From positions 682,001 through 746,000 of the forward strand of contig CP159477.1 in assembly GCA_042140185.1 (NCBI GenBank): a stretch of 64,000 bases of DNA, read 5' to 3'. The translations under genes were made by a program, and so were the position numbers. This DNA is from JANSXG01 sp024743075. GTDB taxonomy: Bacteria; Planctomycetota; Phycisphaerae; Phycisphaerales; UBA1924. This document shows positions 1-8,434 of this stretch, in pieces (within the stretch, counting starts at the first letter, position 1; each line of letters opens with the position of its first letter). The notes under the pieces were generated by a model that saw only the letters and a program-made list of their open reading frames with translations, was not told where the DNA came from and searched no databases.

Positions 1-1
1 C

Positions 2-625
2 TCCGAGCAGATCGAGACCGTCAAACTCGAAGGCAACGCCAACAACGACTGGGTCGTCACGCACCGCCTCCTGACTCGCGCGGGGGTGGAGGTCGAGTAC
101 GACACCGTCACCGACGAGTTCGAGCGCCGCTACCACGGCACGCCCGACCAGCCCGGGCTCAGCGAGACCGAGACCATGCTCCTCGCCATCGAGCAGCTCC
201 GCGCCGTCACCTCGGCCTTCCCCTGCGCCATCGTCACCGGACGCCCGCGCGAGGACGCCGCCGAGTTCCTCGATCGCTTCGAACTGCGCGACTGCTTCGA
301 AGCCATCGTTTGCATGGAAGACGCCGAAGAGCCCAAGCCGAGCCCCAAGCCGCTGCAGGAAGCCCTCAAGCGACTGCGCGAAGCAGGCACGCTCGACGAC
401 TCCCAAGCCGGCCCCATCTGGATGATCGGCGACACCGTCGACGACCTTCGCGCCGCCATCGCGCAGGGCGCTGTCCCCCTCGGCGTCCGTGCGCCCGGCG
501 CGCCGGCCACATCCGACGACGGCCTGCGCAGCGCCGGCGCCGCCCTCGTCCGCCCCCACATCCTCGAACTCTTCGACGCCGTACTCCCGAACTGGAAGGA
601 GGCCGCCGATGGTGCGCTCCGCTAA
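2..625 (+). CDS. HAD-family phosphatase, 5' partial (candidate histidinol-phosphatase)
   Basis: The frame is open from the first bases of the window, so the N-terminus with HAD motif I (DxDxT) lies outside. Visible are motif II (AIVTGRPR, the Thr position), the motif III lysine in EEPKPSPKPL and motif IV in IGDTVDDLRAA, the two-Asp Mg2+ site. The early stretch EGNANNDWVVTHRLL resembles the HAD-IA subgroup found in histidine gene clusters. The stop lies 17 bases inside hisB, so the two genes are translationally coupled. The adjacent HisB has only the dehydratase domain, so histidinol-phosphate phosphatase activity is otherwise missing here and this protein is the obvious candidate. HAD membership is clear; the substrate is inferred from context. 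Confidence 0.8.
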   Translation, partial: SEQIETVKLEGNANNDWVVTHRLLTRAGVEVEYDTVTDEFERRYHGTPDQPGLSETETMLLAIEQLRAVTSAFPCAIVTGRPREDAAEFLDRFELRDCFEAIVCMEDAEEPKPSPKPLQEALKRLREAGTLDDSQAGPIWMIGDTVDDLRAAIAQGAVPLGVRAPGAPATSDDGLRSAGAALVRPHILELFDAVLPNWKEAADGALR

Positions 626-1190
626 GCGAACCCGCTCGACCAACGAGACCTCCGTGACCGTCGAACTCAACCTCGACGGCTCGGGGCGCTCATCCGTCAC
701 CACCGGCATCGGCTTCCTCGACCACATGCTCGATGCCCTCGCCCGCCACGCCCGCATCGATCTCGACCTGTGCGCCCAAGGCGACCTCATCGTCGACGAC
801 CACCACACCGCCGAAGACTGCGCCCTCGTGCTCGGTGCCGCCTTCGACGAAGCCCTCGCCGATCGCGTCGGCATCGCGCGCTTCGGCTACGCCTACGCGC
901 CCCTCGACGAGGCGCTCGCCCGCGTCGTCATCGACTTCTCCGGACGCCCGAGCGCCACCGTCGATCTCGGCCTCACCCGCGAGGCCATCGGCCAGATCGC
1001 CTGCGAGAACATCGCCCACTTCTTCGAGTCCTTCGCGACGACCGCCCGCTGCGCGTTGCATGTCGATGTGCTGCGCAGGCGCAACGATCACCACCGCGCC
1101 GAGGCCGCGTTCAAGGCACTCGCGCTCGCGATCCGACAGGCCGTCTGCATCGACGGCGACGCCGTCCCGTCCACCAAGGGCACGCTCTAA
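609..1190 (+). CDS. hisB: Imidazoleglycerol-phosphate dehydratase HisB
   Basis: A 193-residue monofunctional IGPD that dehydrates imidazole glycerol phosphate to imidazole acetol phosphate in histidine biosynthesis. Family motifs are intact: GIGFLDHMLD, the first metal-binding histidines in VDDHHTAEDC, the second DHHRAEAAFKAL set and the terminal STKGTL. The ATG at 609 gives the normal family length and sits inside the end of the upstream HAD gene; longer upstream readings of this frame have no family similarity. The stop TAA overlaps the hisH start (TAATG). Unlike the enterobacterial bifunctional HisB, there is no N-terminal phosphatase domain. Confidence 0.96.
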   Translation: MVRSAKRTRSTNETSVTVELNLDGSGRSSVTTGIGFLDHMLDALARHARIDLDLCAQGDLIVDDHHTAEDCALVLGAAFDEALADRVGIARFGYAYAPLDEALARVVIDFSGRPSATVDLGLTREAIGQIACENIAHFFESFATTARCALHVDVLRRRNDHHRAEAAFKALALAIRQAVCIDGDAVPSTKGTL

Positions 1191-1834
1191 TGAGCCGCGC
1201 CGTCACGATCATCCGCACGGCCGTCTCCAACACCGCGTCCCTCGCCGCAGCCTTTACGCGCCTCGGCGTCGCTTCGACGATCACCGAGGATCGCGCCGCG
1301 ATCGACGAAGCAGAACTCCTCGTTCTGCCCGGCGTCGGCTCGTTCGGCGCGGGCATTGCCACACTGGATCGCCTCAACCTGCGTGGAGCGCTGAACGAGC
1401 GGGCGGGTTCGGACCGCCCGCTGCTCGCGGTCTGCCTCGGCATGCAGTTGCTCGCCGAATGCAGCGACGAGACGCCGGGTGTCCGCGGTCTCGGCATCGT
1501 TCCCGGGTCCGCGCACCGATTCCCGTCCGAAGTCACCGTTCCGCAAATGGGATGGAACGAGATCGAAGCGCCCGCAGACGCACGTTTCCTCCGATCCGGC
1601 TGCGCCTATTTCGCCAACTCATACCGCCTCACCGAAGCGCCCGATGGCTGGCGCGTCGCCACCAGCCACTACGCGGGTCCGTTCCTCGCCGCGATGGAAC
1701 GCGGCGCAACGCTCGCCTGCCAGTTCCACCCCGAACTGTCCGGGCGGTGGGGGCTCCACTTGCTCGCGCGATGGGCCGGGCTCGAATTGGTCCCGACCAC
1801 GCCATCCCCCGAAGGATCCGCCTCGTCATGCTGA
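1190..1834 (+). CDS. hisH: Imidazole glycerol phosphate synthase, glutaminase subunit HisH
   Basis: A 214-residue class I glutamine amidotransferase. It hydrolyses glutamine and channels ammonia to HisF. The nucleophile Cys82 lies in AVCLGMQLL and the His180/Glu182 pair in CQFHPELSG; the PGVGSFG oxyanion region is near residue 48. The ATG overlaps the hisB stop by one base and the end overlaps the hisF start by seven bases, so H and F are made together, as expected for a 1:1 complex. Confidence 0.96.
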   Translation: MSRAVTIIRTAVSNTASLAAAFTRLGVASTITEDRAAIDEAELLVLPGVGSFGAGIATLDRLNLRGALNERAGSDRPLLAVCLGMQLLAECSDETPGVRGLGIVPGSAHRFPSEVTVPQMGWNEIEAPADARFLRSGCAYFANSYRLTEAPDGWRVATSHYAGPFLAAMERGATLACQFHPELSGRWGLHLLARWAGLELVPTTPSPEGSASSC

Positions 1835-2592
1835 AGCACCGAATCATCCCGTGCCTCGACATCCGCGACGGACGCGTCGTCAAGGGTGTGCGCTTTCAGG
1901 GGCTCCGCGATGCCGGCTGCCCGGTCCAGCAGGCCCGCGCCTACGAAGCCCAAGGCGCCGATGAACTCGTCATCCTCGATGTCTCGGCAACCCCCGAGGC
2001 CCGAGGCACCGCCGCCCACACCGTCGAAGCCGTGCGCGCCGAACTGTCCATCCCGCTCTGCGTCGGTGGCGGCGTGCGCACCGCAGACAACGCCGCCACT
2101 CTGCTCGACGCCGGCGCCGACAAGGTCGGTGTGAACTCCGCCGCCGTCGCCAACCCCGCCCTCATCACCGAGATCGCCGAGCGTTTCGGAGCCCAGTGCA
2201 CCGTCGTCGCCATCGACGCCGCACGCCCCAACGCGGACCCGACCGGCACCTGGCAGATCATCACCCGCTCCGGCACGCAGCGCGAACCGCTCGACGCCGT
2301 CGCGTGGGCCATCGAGTGTGAACAGCGCGGTGCAGGCGAGATTCTGCTCACCAGCTGGGACCGCGACGGCACCGGCGAAGGCTACGACACCGAACTCGTC
2401 GCCGCCATCACCAGCGTCGTCTCCATCCCCGTCATCGCCTCCGGCGGCGTGTCCACCCTTGAGCACCTCGTCGAGGGCATCCGCGCCGGTGCCAGCGCCG
2501 TCCTCGCCGCGTCGATCTTCCACGATGGCATCTTCACCATTCGGCAGGCCAAGGCCGCCATGGCCGGAGCCGGACTGGAGGTCCGCCAATGA
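1828..2592 (+). CDS. hisF: Imidazole glycerol phosphate synthase, cyclase subunit HisF
   Basis: A 254-residue TIM barrel that condenses ammonia with PRFAR to give IGP and AICAR. It starts MLKHRIIPCLDI; the first catalytic Asp is in CLDIRDGRVVKG and the second in LLTSWDRDGTGEGYD. Both phosphate-binding glycine loops are present (VGGGVRT and ASGGVSTLEH). The ATG overlaps the end of hisH and the stop overlaps the next gene by four bases. Length and motifs are normal. Confidence 0.96.
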   Translation: MLKHRIIPCLDIRDGRVVKGVRFQGLRDAGCPVQQARAYEAQGADELVILDVSATPEARGTAAHTVEAVRAELSIPLCVGGGVRTADNAATLLDAGADKVGVNSAAVANPALITEIAERFGAQCTVVAIDAARPNADPTGTWQIITRSGTQREPLDAVAWAIECEQRGAGEILLTSWDRDGTGEGYDTELVAAITSVVSIPVIASGGVSTLEHLVEGIRAGASAVLAASIFHDGIFTIRQAKAAMAGAGLEVRQ

Positions 2593-3899
2593 TCATCCCA
2601 TCCATCGACCTCATGTCCGATAGCGCCGTGCAGCTCATCGGCGGCGAGAAAAAAGCCCTCGACGCCGGCGACCCGCGCCCGATCGCCCGCAACTTCGGCC
2701 TCGTCGGCGAGATCGCCGTCATCGACCTCGACGCCGCGCTCCGCCAGGGATCCAACGCCGACACCATCCGCGACCTGCTGGCGATCGCCCCCTGTCGCGT
2801 CGGCGGCGGCCTCCGCGATGTCCAGACCGCCATCGATTGGCTCGACGCCGGCGCAAGAAAGGTCATCCTCGGCACCGCCGCGACGCCCGAGGTCCTCCGC
2901 GAACTCCCCGCCGAGCGCACCATCGCCGCCCTCGACGCCCGGGACGGCGAGGTCGTCGTCGACGGATGGCGCGAGCGCACCGGCCGTCGCATCGAAGACC
3001 GCATGAGCGAACTCCGCCCCTACGTCGGCGGGTTCCTCGTCACGCTGGTCGAGAACGAAGGACGCATGACCGGCATCGATGCCGACCGCGTCCGCGCCAT
3101 CGTCGAAGCCGCCGACGGCGCCCGCGTCACCATCGCCGGCGGCGTCAAGTCCGCCGACGACGTCGCCCTCATCGATTCGCTCGGCGCCGACGCCCAAGTC
3201 GGCATGGCCCTCTACACCGGCGGCTTCGACGTCGCCGACGCGCTGATCGCCTGCCTCCGAAGCGATCGCCCCGATGGGCTGTACCCAACCGTCGTCGTCG
3301 ACGAACGCGATCAGGCGCTCGGCCTGTGCTACTCAAGCGATTCCTCGATCAAGTGCGCGATCGAAACCCGCTCCGGCGTCTACTGGTCCCGCTCGCGTGA
3401 TGCACTCTGGGAAAAGGGCGCAAGCTCCGGAGCACGCCAGGAACTGCTCGGAATCGATGTCGACTGCGATCGCGATGCCCTTCGCTTCCGCGTCCGCCAA
3501 AACGACCCCGGCTTCTGCCACCTTGGCACACGCACCTGCTTCGGCGAGGGCAGGGGCCTCGACGAACTCGCCCGACGCCTCGAGCGCATCGCCTTCGACC
3601 CGCCCGCGGGTTCGTACACCGCCAAGTTGTTCGCCAGCCCGGATCTGCTCCGGCGCAAAATACTCGAAGAAGCCCGCGAACTCGGCGAAGCCACGACCCG
3701 CGACCACACCGTCGCCGAAGCCGCTGATCTGCTGTACTTCACGCTCACCAGACTCGCCGCCAGCGGCATCGACCTCGCCGACGTCGAAAGCGAACTCGAT
3801 CGGCGCGCACTCAAGGTGACCCGGCGATCCGCCGACCCGCGCGAGAAGTCCTTCCAGGAAGCCAACCCCGCAACCGAGCCCGGACTCAACCAGCCATGA
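2589..3899 (+). CDS. hisA-hisIE: HisA-HisI-HisE three-domain fusion
   Basis: A 436-residue protein that would carry three steps of histidine synthesis. Residues 1-225 are a HisA-type TIM barrel (ProFAR isomerase): IPSIDLM with the first catalytic Asp, CRVGGGLRD and ALDARDGEVVVDGW. The usual second catalytic loop (TDIxxDGT) is replaced by TLVENEGRMTG. Residues 228-335 are phosphoribosyl-AMP cyclohydrolase, with Asp292/Asp294/Asp296 in DCDRD and zinc-ligand cysteines Cys293, Cys310 and Cys317. Residues 340-412 are phosphoribosyl-ATP pyrophosphatase (KILEEARELGEA, EAADLLYF). The linker RPDGLYPTVVVDE and the GVYWSRSRDALWEKG stretch resemble fungal HIS4 rather than ordinary bacterial HisI. The gene overlaps hisF and hisD by four bases each. 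No separate hisA is in the window, so the barrel is probably the working isomerase. Confidence 0.9.
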   Translation: MIIPSIDLMSDSAVQLIGGEKKALDAGDPRPIARNFGLVGEIAVIDLDAALRQGSNADTIRDLLAIAPCRVGGGLRDVQTAIDWLDAGARKVILGTAATPEVLRELPAERTIAALDARDGEVVVDGWRERTGRRIEDRMSELRPYVGGFLVTLVENEGRMTGIDADRVRAIVEAADGARVTIAGGVKSADDVALIDSLGADAQVGMALYTGGFDVADALIACLRSDRPDGLYPTVVVDERDQALGLCYSSDSSIKCAIETRSGVYWSRSRDALWEKGASSGARQELLGIDVDCDRDALRFRVRQNDPGFCHLGTRTCFGEGRGLDELARRLERIAFDPPAGSYTAKLFASPDLLRRKILEEARELGEATTRDHTVAEAADLLYFTLTRLAASGIDLADVESELDRRALKVTRRSADPREKSFQEANPATEPGLNQP

Positions 3900-5167
3900 C
3901 CCGCACCTCAGCACCACTCCTGCGTACCCTTTCGCCCGACGAGGTTCCGTCACTTCGGCGCAGCCCGATCGACCGCCAGACCCTCATCGCCGCCGGCGAG
4001 ATCGTCGACCAGGTCGAGTCCGGCGCCGAACCAGCGCTCCGCGCCATCGCCGAACGCCTCGGCGATCGCAAGCCCGGCGAGCCGCTGGTCATCGAGCGCG
4101 ACCAGCTCGACGCTGCGCTCGACGCCACTTCGGCCCAAGACCGCGCCGCACTCGAGCGCGCCGCCGCCAGCATCGAACGCTTCGCCCAAGCCCAGCGCAA
4201 CAGCATCATTGATGTCAGCATCGACGCCGAAACCCCCGGCACGCTCGGCCAGCAGGTCATTCCCGTCGACCGTGCCGGCTGCTACGCCCCCGGCGGACGT
4301 TTCCCGCTGCCCTCCTCCGTCCTCATGACCGCCATCCCCGCGCGCGTCGCCGGCGTGACCAGCGTCACCGTCGCCTCGCCCCGCCCCGCTCCGATCACCC
4401 TCGCCGCCGCCGCCGTCGCCGGCGCCGACCGACTGCTCGCCGTCGGCGGTGCCCAGGCGATCGCTGCCATGGCCTTCGGAGTGGGTGTCGATCCCGTCGA
4501 TGTCATTGTCGGCCCAGGCAACCGCTGGGTCACCGCCGCCAAACAGCTCGTCTCCGGCTCGGTCCGCATCGACATGCTCGCCGGCCCCTCCGAACTCGTG
4601 GTCATCGCCGACGACACAGCCGACCCTGCCGTGGTCGCCGCCGACCTTCTCGCCCAGGCCGAGCACGACACCGACGCCGCCGCTATCCTCATCACAAGCA
4701 GTCGATCGCTCATCGATCGCACCAACTCCGAACTCGCGTCCCAACTCGCTGACCTGCCGACCGCCGCGACGGCGCGCGCCGCACTGGACAACGGCTTCGC
4801 GGTTCTGACCGACTCGAATGCCGACTCGGCGGAGATCGCCGACCGCCTGGCCCCGGAACACCTGCAGATCATCACCGAAAACGCCTCCGAGCTCGCCGGC
4901 TCGATCCGCCACGCCGGCGCGATCTTCATAGGTGCCTACACCGCCGAGGTCTTCGGCGACTACGGCCTCGGCCCCAACCACACCCTCCCGACCGGCGGCA
5001 CCGCCCGTTCCTTCGCAGGCCTCTCCGTCTTCGACTTCCTGCGCATCCGCACCACGATTGAACTGACCGAGTCGCCCAGCACGCGGACCGTCGAATCGAT
5101 CGCCCGACTCGCCCGTCTCGAAGGCCTCGAAGCCCACGCGCGGGCCGCCGAAATCCGTCTCCGCTGA
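3896..5167 (+). CDS. hisD: Histidinol dehydrogenase HisD
   Basis: A 423-residue NAD+- and Zn2+-dependent enzyme that oxidises histidinol to histidine in two steps. Family marks are AGCYAPGGRFPLPSSV, VGPGNRWVTAAK, the zinc ligands of LAQAEHD, the catalytic Glu-His of LAPEHLQ, the Asp of FGDYGLGPNHTLPT, and a C-terminal His in LEGLEAHARAAEIRLR. It starts within the stop of the HisAIE gene (ATGA overlap), so one transcript encodes the I-E-D order that fungi carry as a single HIS4 polypeptide. It ends the histidine cluster; the next gene has its own promoter box. Confidence 0.96.
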   Translation: MTRTSAPLLRTLSPDEVPSLRRSPIDRQTLIAAGEIVDQVESGAEPALRAIAERLGDRKPGEPLVIERDQLDAALDATSAQDRAALERAAASIERFAQAQRNSIIDVSIDAETPGTLGQQVIPVDRAGCYAPGGRFPLPSSVLMTAIPARVAGVTSVTVASPRPAPITLAAAAVAGADRLLAVGGAQAIAAMAFGVGVDPVDVIVGPGNRWVTAAKQLVSGSVRIDMLAGPSELVVIADDTADPAVVAADLLAQAEHDTDAAAILITSSRSLIDRTNSELASQLADLPTAATARAALDNGFAVLTDSNADSAEIADRLAPEHLQIITENASELAGSIRHAGAIFIGAYTAEVFGDYGLGPNHTLPTGGTARSFAGLSVFDFLRIRTTIELTESPSTRTVESIARLARLEGLEAHARAAEIRLR

Positions 5168-5193
5168 CGCCTCGTCCCCCCGTTCACGCGGTA

Positions 5194-5199
5194 TACAGT
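5194..5199 (+). promoter_or_regulatory. Putative -10 box (TACAGT) of a leaderless transcript
   Basis: TATACAGT ends six bases before the ATG at 5206, with no Shine-Dalgarno sequence between. The transcript would start at or next to the start codon. No clear -35 is visible. It is one of a recurring set in this window. Confidence 0.45.
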
Positions 5200-5205
5200 G
5201 CCCAC

Positions 5206-5907
5206 ATGACCGACCAGAATCCATCAGCATCGGCCTTGCAGATCGAGGATCTGTGCTTCCGCTACCCCGATATGCCCTCCGGCGAGTGGGTCGTGGACAT
5301 CACATCGCTCGATCTCGCGCCGGGCGAACAGGTCCTGCTCAAGGGGGGGTCGGGCGCGGGCAAGAGCACACTCCTCCAACTCATCGCCGGACTTCTCCAC
5401 CCCAGCGAGGGCTCGATCCGCATCGCCGGCACCGACATCACCACGCTCTCGGGCGCGAAGGCGGATTTGTTCCGCGGCCAGCACATCGGCTTCATATTTC
5501 AGACCTTCAATCTGCTGCACGGCTTCAGCGCGATCGAGAACGTCATGGCCGCCCTCATGTTCTCCGCTCGCCCGCCCCGGCAGCACCGCGACCTCGCCGC
5601 GCAAACCCTCACCACCCTCGGCCTCGATCGCCACAACGCCGACATCAGCCAGCTCAGCGTCGGCCAGCAGCAACGCGTCGCCGTCGCCCGCGCCGTGGTC
5701 TGTGAGCCGGAACTCGTCCTCGCCGACGAACCGACCGCCAGTCTCGACCCCGACAACGCCGACGCGGCGATGGACCTGATCCAGCAGGCCTGCTCGGAAC
5801 GAAACGCCGCGCTGCTCTGCGTCAGCCACGACCGCTCGCTCGATGCTCGCTTCAAGCGGTCCGCCGACTTCGCCGAACTCCGTTCGGTCGCGAAGGAGGG
5901 CGTCTGA
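5206..5907 (+). CDS. ABC transporter ATP-binding protein (LolD/MacB type)
   Basis: A 233-residue ATPase of the family that powers FtsX/MacB-type permeases. Walker A is at residues 47-55 (GGSGAGKST), the Q-loop is FQTFNLLHGFSAIENV, the signature is LSVGQQQR (Val for the usual Gly), Walker B is LVLADEPTASLD and the switch His is in CVSHD. The permease follows two bases after the stop, so they form one transporter. Such pairs usually act as mechanotransmission devices or lipoprotein/efflux systems rather than classical importers. The substrate is unknown. Confidence 0.92.
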   Translation: MTDQNPSASALQIEDLCFRYPDMPSGEWVVDITSLDLAPGEQVLLKGGSGAGKSTLLQLIAGLLHPSEGSIRIAGTDITTLSGAKADLFRGQHIGFIFQTFNLLHGFSAIENVMAALMFSARPPRQHRDLAAQTLTTLGLDRHNADISQLSVGQQQRVAVARAVVCEPELVLADEPTASLDPDNADAAMDLIQQACSERNAALLCVSHDRSLDARFKRSADFAELRSVAKEGV

Positions 5908-5909
5908 CC

Positions 5910-7232
5910 ATGGCCCTTACCGATTTCGCCATCATCCGACGCAGCATGTTCGGTCGCATGTTCTCGACGGTGACCACGGTTCTCACCGTTGCTGTTGCTG
6001 TCGCGCTCATGCTCACCCTGCTCAGCCTCCGCGACTCCGGACGCCAGGCCTTCGAGCGCGGCACCGGCAACATGGATTTCCTGATCTCGCGCGACCCCAG
6101 CGCGCTGGTCTCGGTTCTCAACGGCGTCTACTACGCCAATCCGCCGCAGCAGGTCATCCCTTGGGCCAAGTATGAGCAGATCGCGAACAACCCGCGCTAC
6201 TTCTTCTTCGATGCCGACGGCGACGCCTCCAACGATGTCGAGGTTCCTCCCGGCTACGCCATCCCAATCGCGGTGGGGGACACCTACCGCTCGCTCCCCG
6301 TCGTCGGCACAACCAGCGAGTACTTCCGCCTGTTTCACCCGACGGTCGACGGTCCGTTCCAAGTCGCCGAGGGCGAACTGTTCGACGCCGACTTCGAGGT
6401 CGTTGTTGGCTCACGCGCCGCCGAGATCACGGGCCTGAAGATCGGAGACCGGATCGCGCTGACCCACGGCACAGGCGAGGGCGCACACCTGCACACCGAG
6501 TACCCCTTCGAGGTCGTCGGCATCCTCGAACCGACCGCCAGCCCGCACGATCGAGCGCTTTTCATCACACTCGAGTCCTCATGGATCATTCACGCCCACG
6601 ACCGGCGTATCGCGCTCGGCGGAGCCGAGGACGACCTCGCCACCGCCGAGGATGTCTCCGACGATGACCGCCTGATCACCGGGATCTATGCCAAGGTCGC
6701 TACGCGGCCCGGTCGTGGCGTGTCCGCCGCGATGCAGTCGGTCCAGAACCAAATCCGCTCCGACACCTCGATCAACGTCGCGCAGCCCGCCGCCGAGGTT
6801 ACGCGCCTGTTCTCGATCGTCTCCAATATCGATCAGGTCTTCCTGGGCATGGCCGCCGTGGTCATGCTGTCCAGCGGCATCGCCATCATGCTCGCGATGT
6901 ACAACTCCGCCGAGCAGCGAAGGCGTCAGATCGCCATCCTCCGCGTGCTCGGGTGCTCCCGCCCACGGATATTCGGTCTCGTCATGACCGAGTCGGCGAT
7001 CATCGGCCTCATCGGCGCAGCGGTCGGCATCGGCGTGAGCACCGTCGCCACCGATGTCGTCGCGGGAGTCATGCGTGAGCGTCTGGGCGTGATCGTCACC
7101 CCGAGCGTTGGGGCGCAGTGGATGCTCTCAATCATCATGGCCACGGTGTTCCTCGCCTGTATCGCCGGGCTCGTGCCGTCTATCATGGCCTACAGAACCC
7201 CCGTGGCACGCAACCTTCGCCCGGTTGGCTGA
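5910..7232 (+). CDS. ABC transporter permease, FtsX/MacB type
   Basis: A 440-residue inner-membrane protein. One transmembrane helix lies near residues 18-42 and a large extracytoplasmic domain spans about 45-300. Three C-terminal helices follow, around 305-330, 350-385 and 405-430, in the FtsX-domain topology; VEQ-like EQRRRQIAILRVLG before the second helix is the typical coupling region. It is encoded two bases after its ATPase. It probably works with the downstream DUF3299-like protein in the same operon. Transported material cannot be read from the sequence. Confidence 0.9.
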   Translation: MALTDFAIIRRSMFGRMFSTVTTVLTVAVAVALMLTLLSLRDSGRQAFERGTGNMDFLISRDPSALVSVLNGVYYANPPQQVIPWAKYEQIANNPRYFFFDADGDASNDVEVPPGYAIPIAVGDTYRSLPVVGTTSEYFRLFHPTVDGPFQVAEGELFDADFEVVVGSRAAEITGLKIGDRIALTHGTGEGAHLHTEYPFEVVGILEPTASPHDRALFITLESSWIIHAHDRRIALGGAEDDLATAEDVSDDDRLITGIYAKVATRPGRGVSAAMQSVQNQIRSDTSINVAQPAAEVTRLFSIVSNIDQVFLGMAAVVMLSSGIAIMLAMYNSAEQRRRQIAILRVLGCSRPRIFGLVMTESAIIGLIGAAVGIGVSTVATDVVAGVMRERLGVIVTPSVGAQWMLSIIMATVFLACIAGLVPSIMAYRTPVARNLRPVG

Positions 7233-7270
7233 TAGGTTTTCGGGAGCAAGCATTTACTGAAGGGCCGTCG

Positions 7271-8227
7271 ATGAAGGTGTTCTGGGCCATCCTCCTGGGT
7301 TCGTTCGTGATCGCATCCGCGATTGTGTTTACCCGCGCCGACGACAACCGTCCCCTTAACGCGCAGATCGGCCCAGCGGCTCAGCCGACGGTGCCCGCCC
7401 AACCCACCCCAGACCCCTCCCCGATGAACGGCGATCCGCCTTCGGATGCCGTCGCCGTCGTCGAGGCCCAGCCGGATCGCGACGCATCGGTGCCCGAAAC
7501 GCCGTTGGCCGACGCTTCGTCGTCCTCGGAACCCGACCCCCAGCCCGAAGTCGTCCAGAGTTCCCAACTCGATCTCGACGAACTGCTCGGCATTGAGGAC
7601 GAGCCGAATCGGATCACGCCCGAAATGGCGATCGAAGACGCGTCGTCCGGATTCCAGGGCCCGCGCACGCTCTCGCAGCAGGCGACCGCGGAGTTCGCTG
7701 AACTCGCCCTTCAGGCGTCCGGAAGCGTCGAGGAGGCCAGTGAGATCGCCAACGCCATCAGCCCCGACGACCAGGTAACGGCTTCCGACGACGCCCTCGT
7801 CATCGGAAGGGTCACGATCCCCGGCTCCGGAACCGAGGCCGACCCCTACGAGTTGCCTTGGGGCGTCCTGATCTCCGCGATCCGCACCTACAACCCGCGC
7901 CTGGAAATGACCGACCTGCCCGGCTGGGCCGACGCTCTCAACAACAAGCATGTCCGCCTCACGGGCTTCGCGTTCCTGCCCGTGGTCGCCAGCGAAACCG
8001 ACGAGGTTCTGCTCATGCTCAACCCGTGGGACGGCTGCCACATGGGAGCCCCGCCGACTCCCTACGACAGTGTGGAAGTTATGCTCGATGAGCCCGTCAA
8101 CATGGGCGGACGCAACGGCTTTGTTACAGTCACCGGGAAGTTCAACGTGGATCCGTTTCTGGTTCGCGGATGGCTCGTCAGCCTGTACACGATGGACCGC
8201 GCGCGTCTCGAATTCGCTGGCAGTTGA
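7271..8227 (+). CDS. Membrane-anchored DUF3299-like protein
   Basis: A 318-residue protein. Residues 4-21 form a signal anchor, residues 25-110 a Pro/Ser/Asp-rich low-complexity linker, and residues 190-318 a compact C-terminal domain that resembles DUF3299 (KHVRLTGFAFLPV, LMLNPWDGCHMG, VTVTGKFNV). The single Cys in DGCHMG is conserved-looking in that family. The ATG at 7271 gives the signal anchor directly; the earlier frame extension lies inside the permease gene. It lies 38 bases after the permease and probably belongs to its operon, as a periplasmic partner. Function is not known. Confidence 0.72.
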   Translation: MKVFWAILLGSFVIASAIVFTRADDNRPLNAQIGPAAQPTVPAQPTPDPSPMNGDPPSDAVAVVEAQPDRDASVPETPLADASSSSEPDPQPEVVQSSQLDLDELLGIEDEPNRITPEMAIEDASSGFQGPRTLSQQATAEFAELALQASGSVEEASEIANAISPDDQVTASDDALVIGRVTIPGSGTEADPYELPWGVLISAIRTYNPRLEMTDLPGWADALNNKHVRLTGFAFLPVVASETDEVLLMLNPWDGCHMGAPPTPYDSVEVMLDEPVNMGGRNGFVTVTGKFNVDPFLVRGWLVSLYTMDRARLEFAGS

Positions 8228-8434
8228 ACGCCGAATTCCCGGTCGTCAGGTCCGATTTTCCTCCGACCATCTTTAGTATTTCCCCGATCGGTCGTTCCAG
8301 AATCGCCGACCTTGCTGTCTACTGGACGCCGAGGGCCTTCTGGATCCCGACGGCTGTCGCCGTGGGAGGGGGCTTCGAGGGAAGTCGTGAGGGCACTTCT
8401 CGATGATTATCGACTCTAGGAAGGGAGTTTGTTC

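Noticed and set aside
1669..2589. Long minus-strand frame opposite hisF
   Set aside because: Gly/Asp/Val-rich with no family character; a mirror frame of a GC-rich gene with clear HisF motifs on the other strand. The same applies to 10214-12088 opposite the subtilase and 14574-16151 opposite the YdiJ-like gene.
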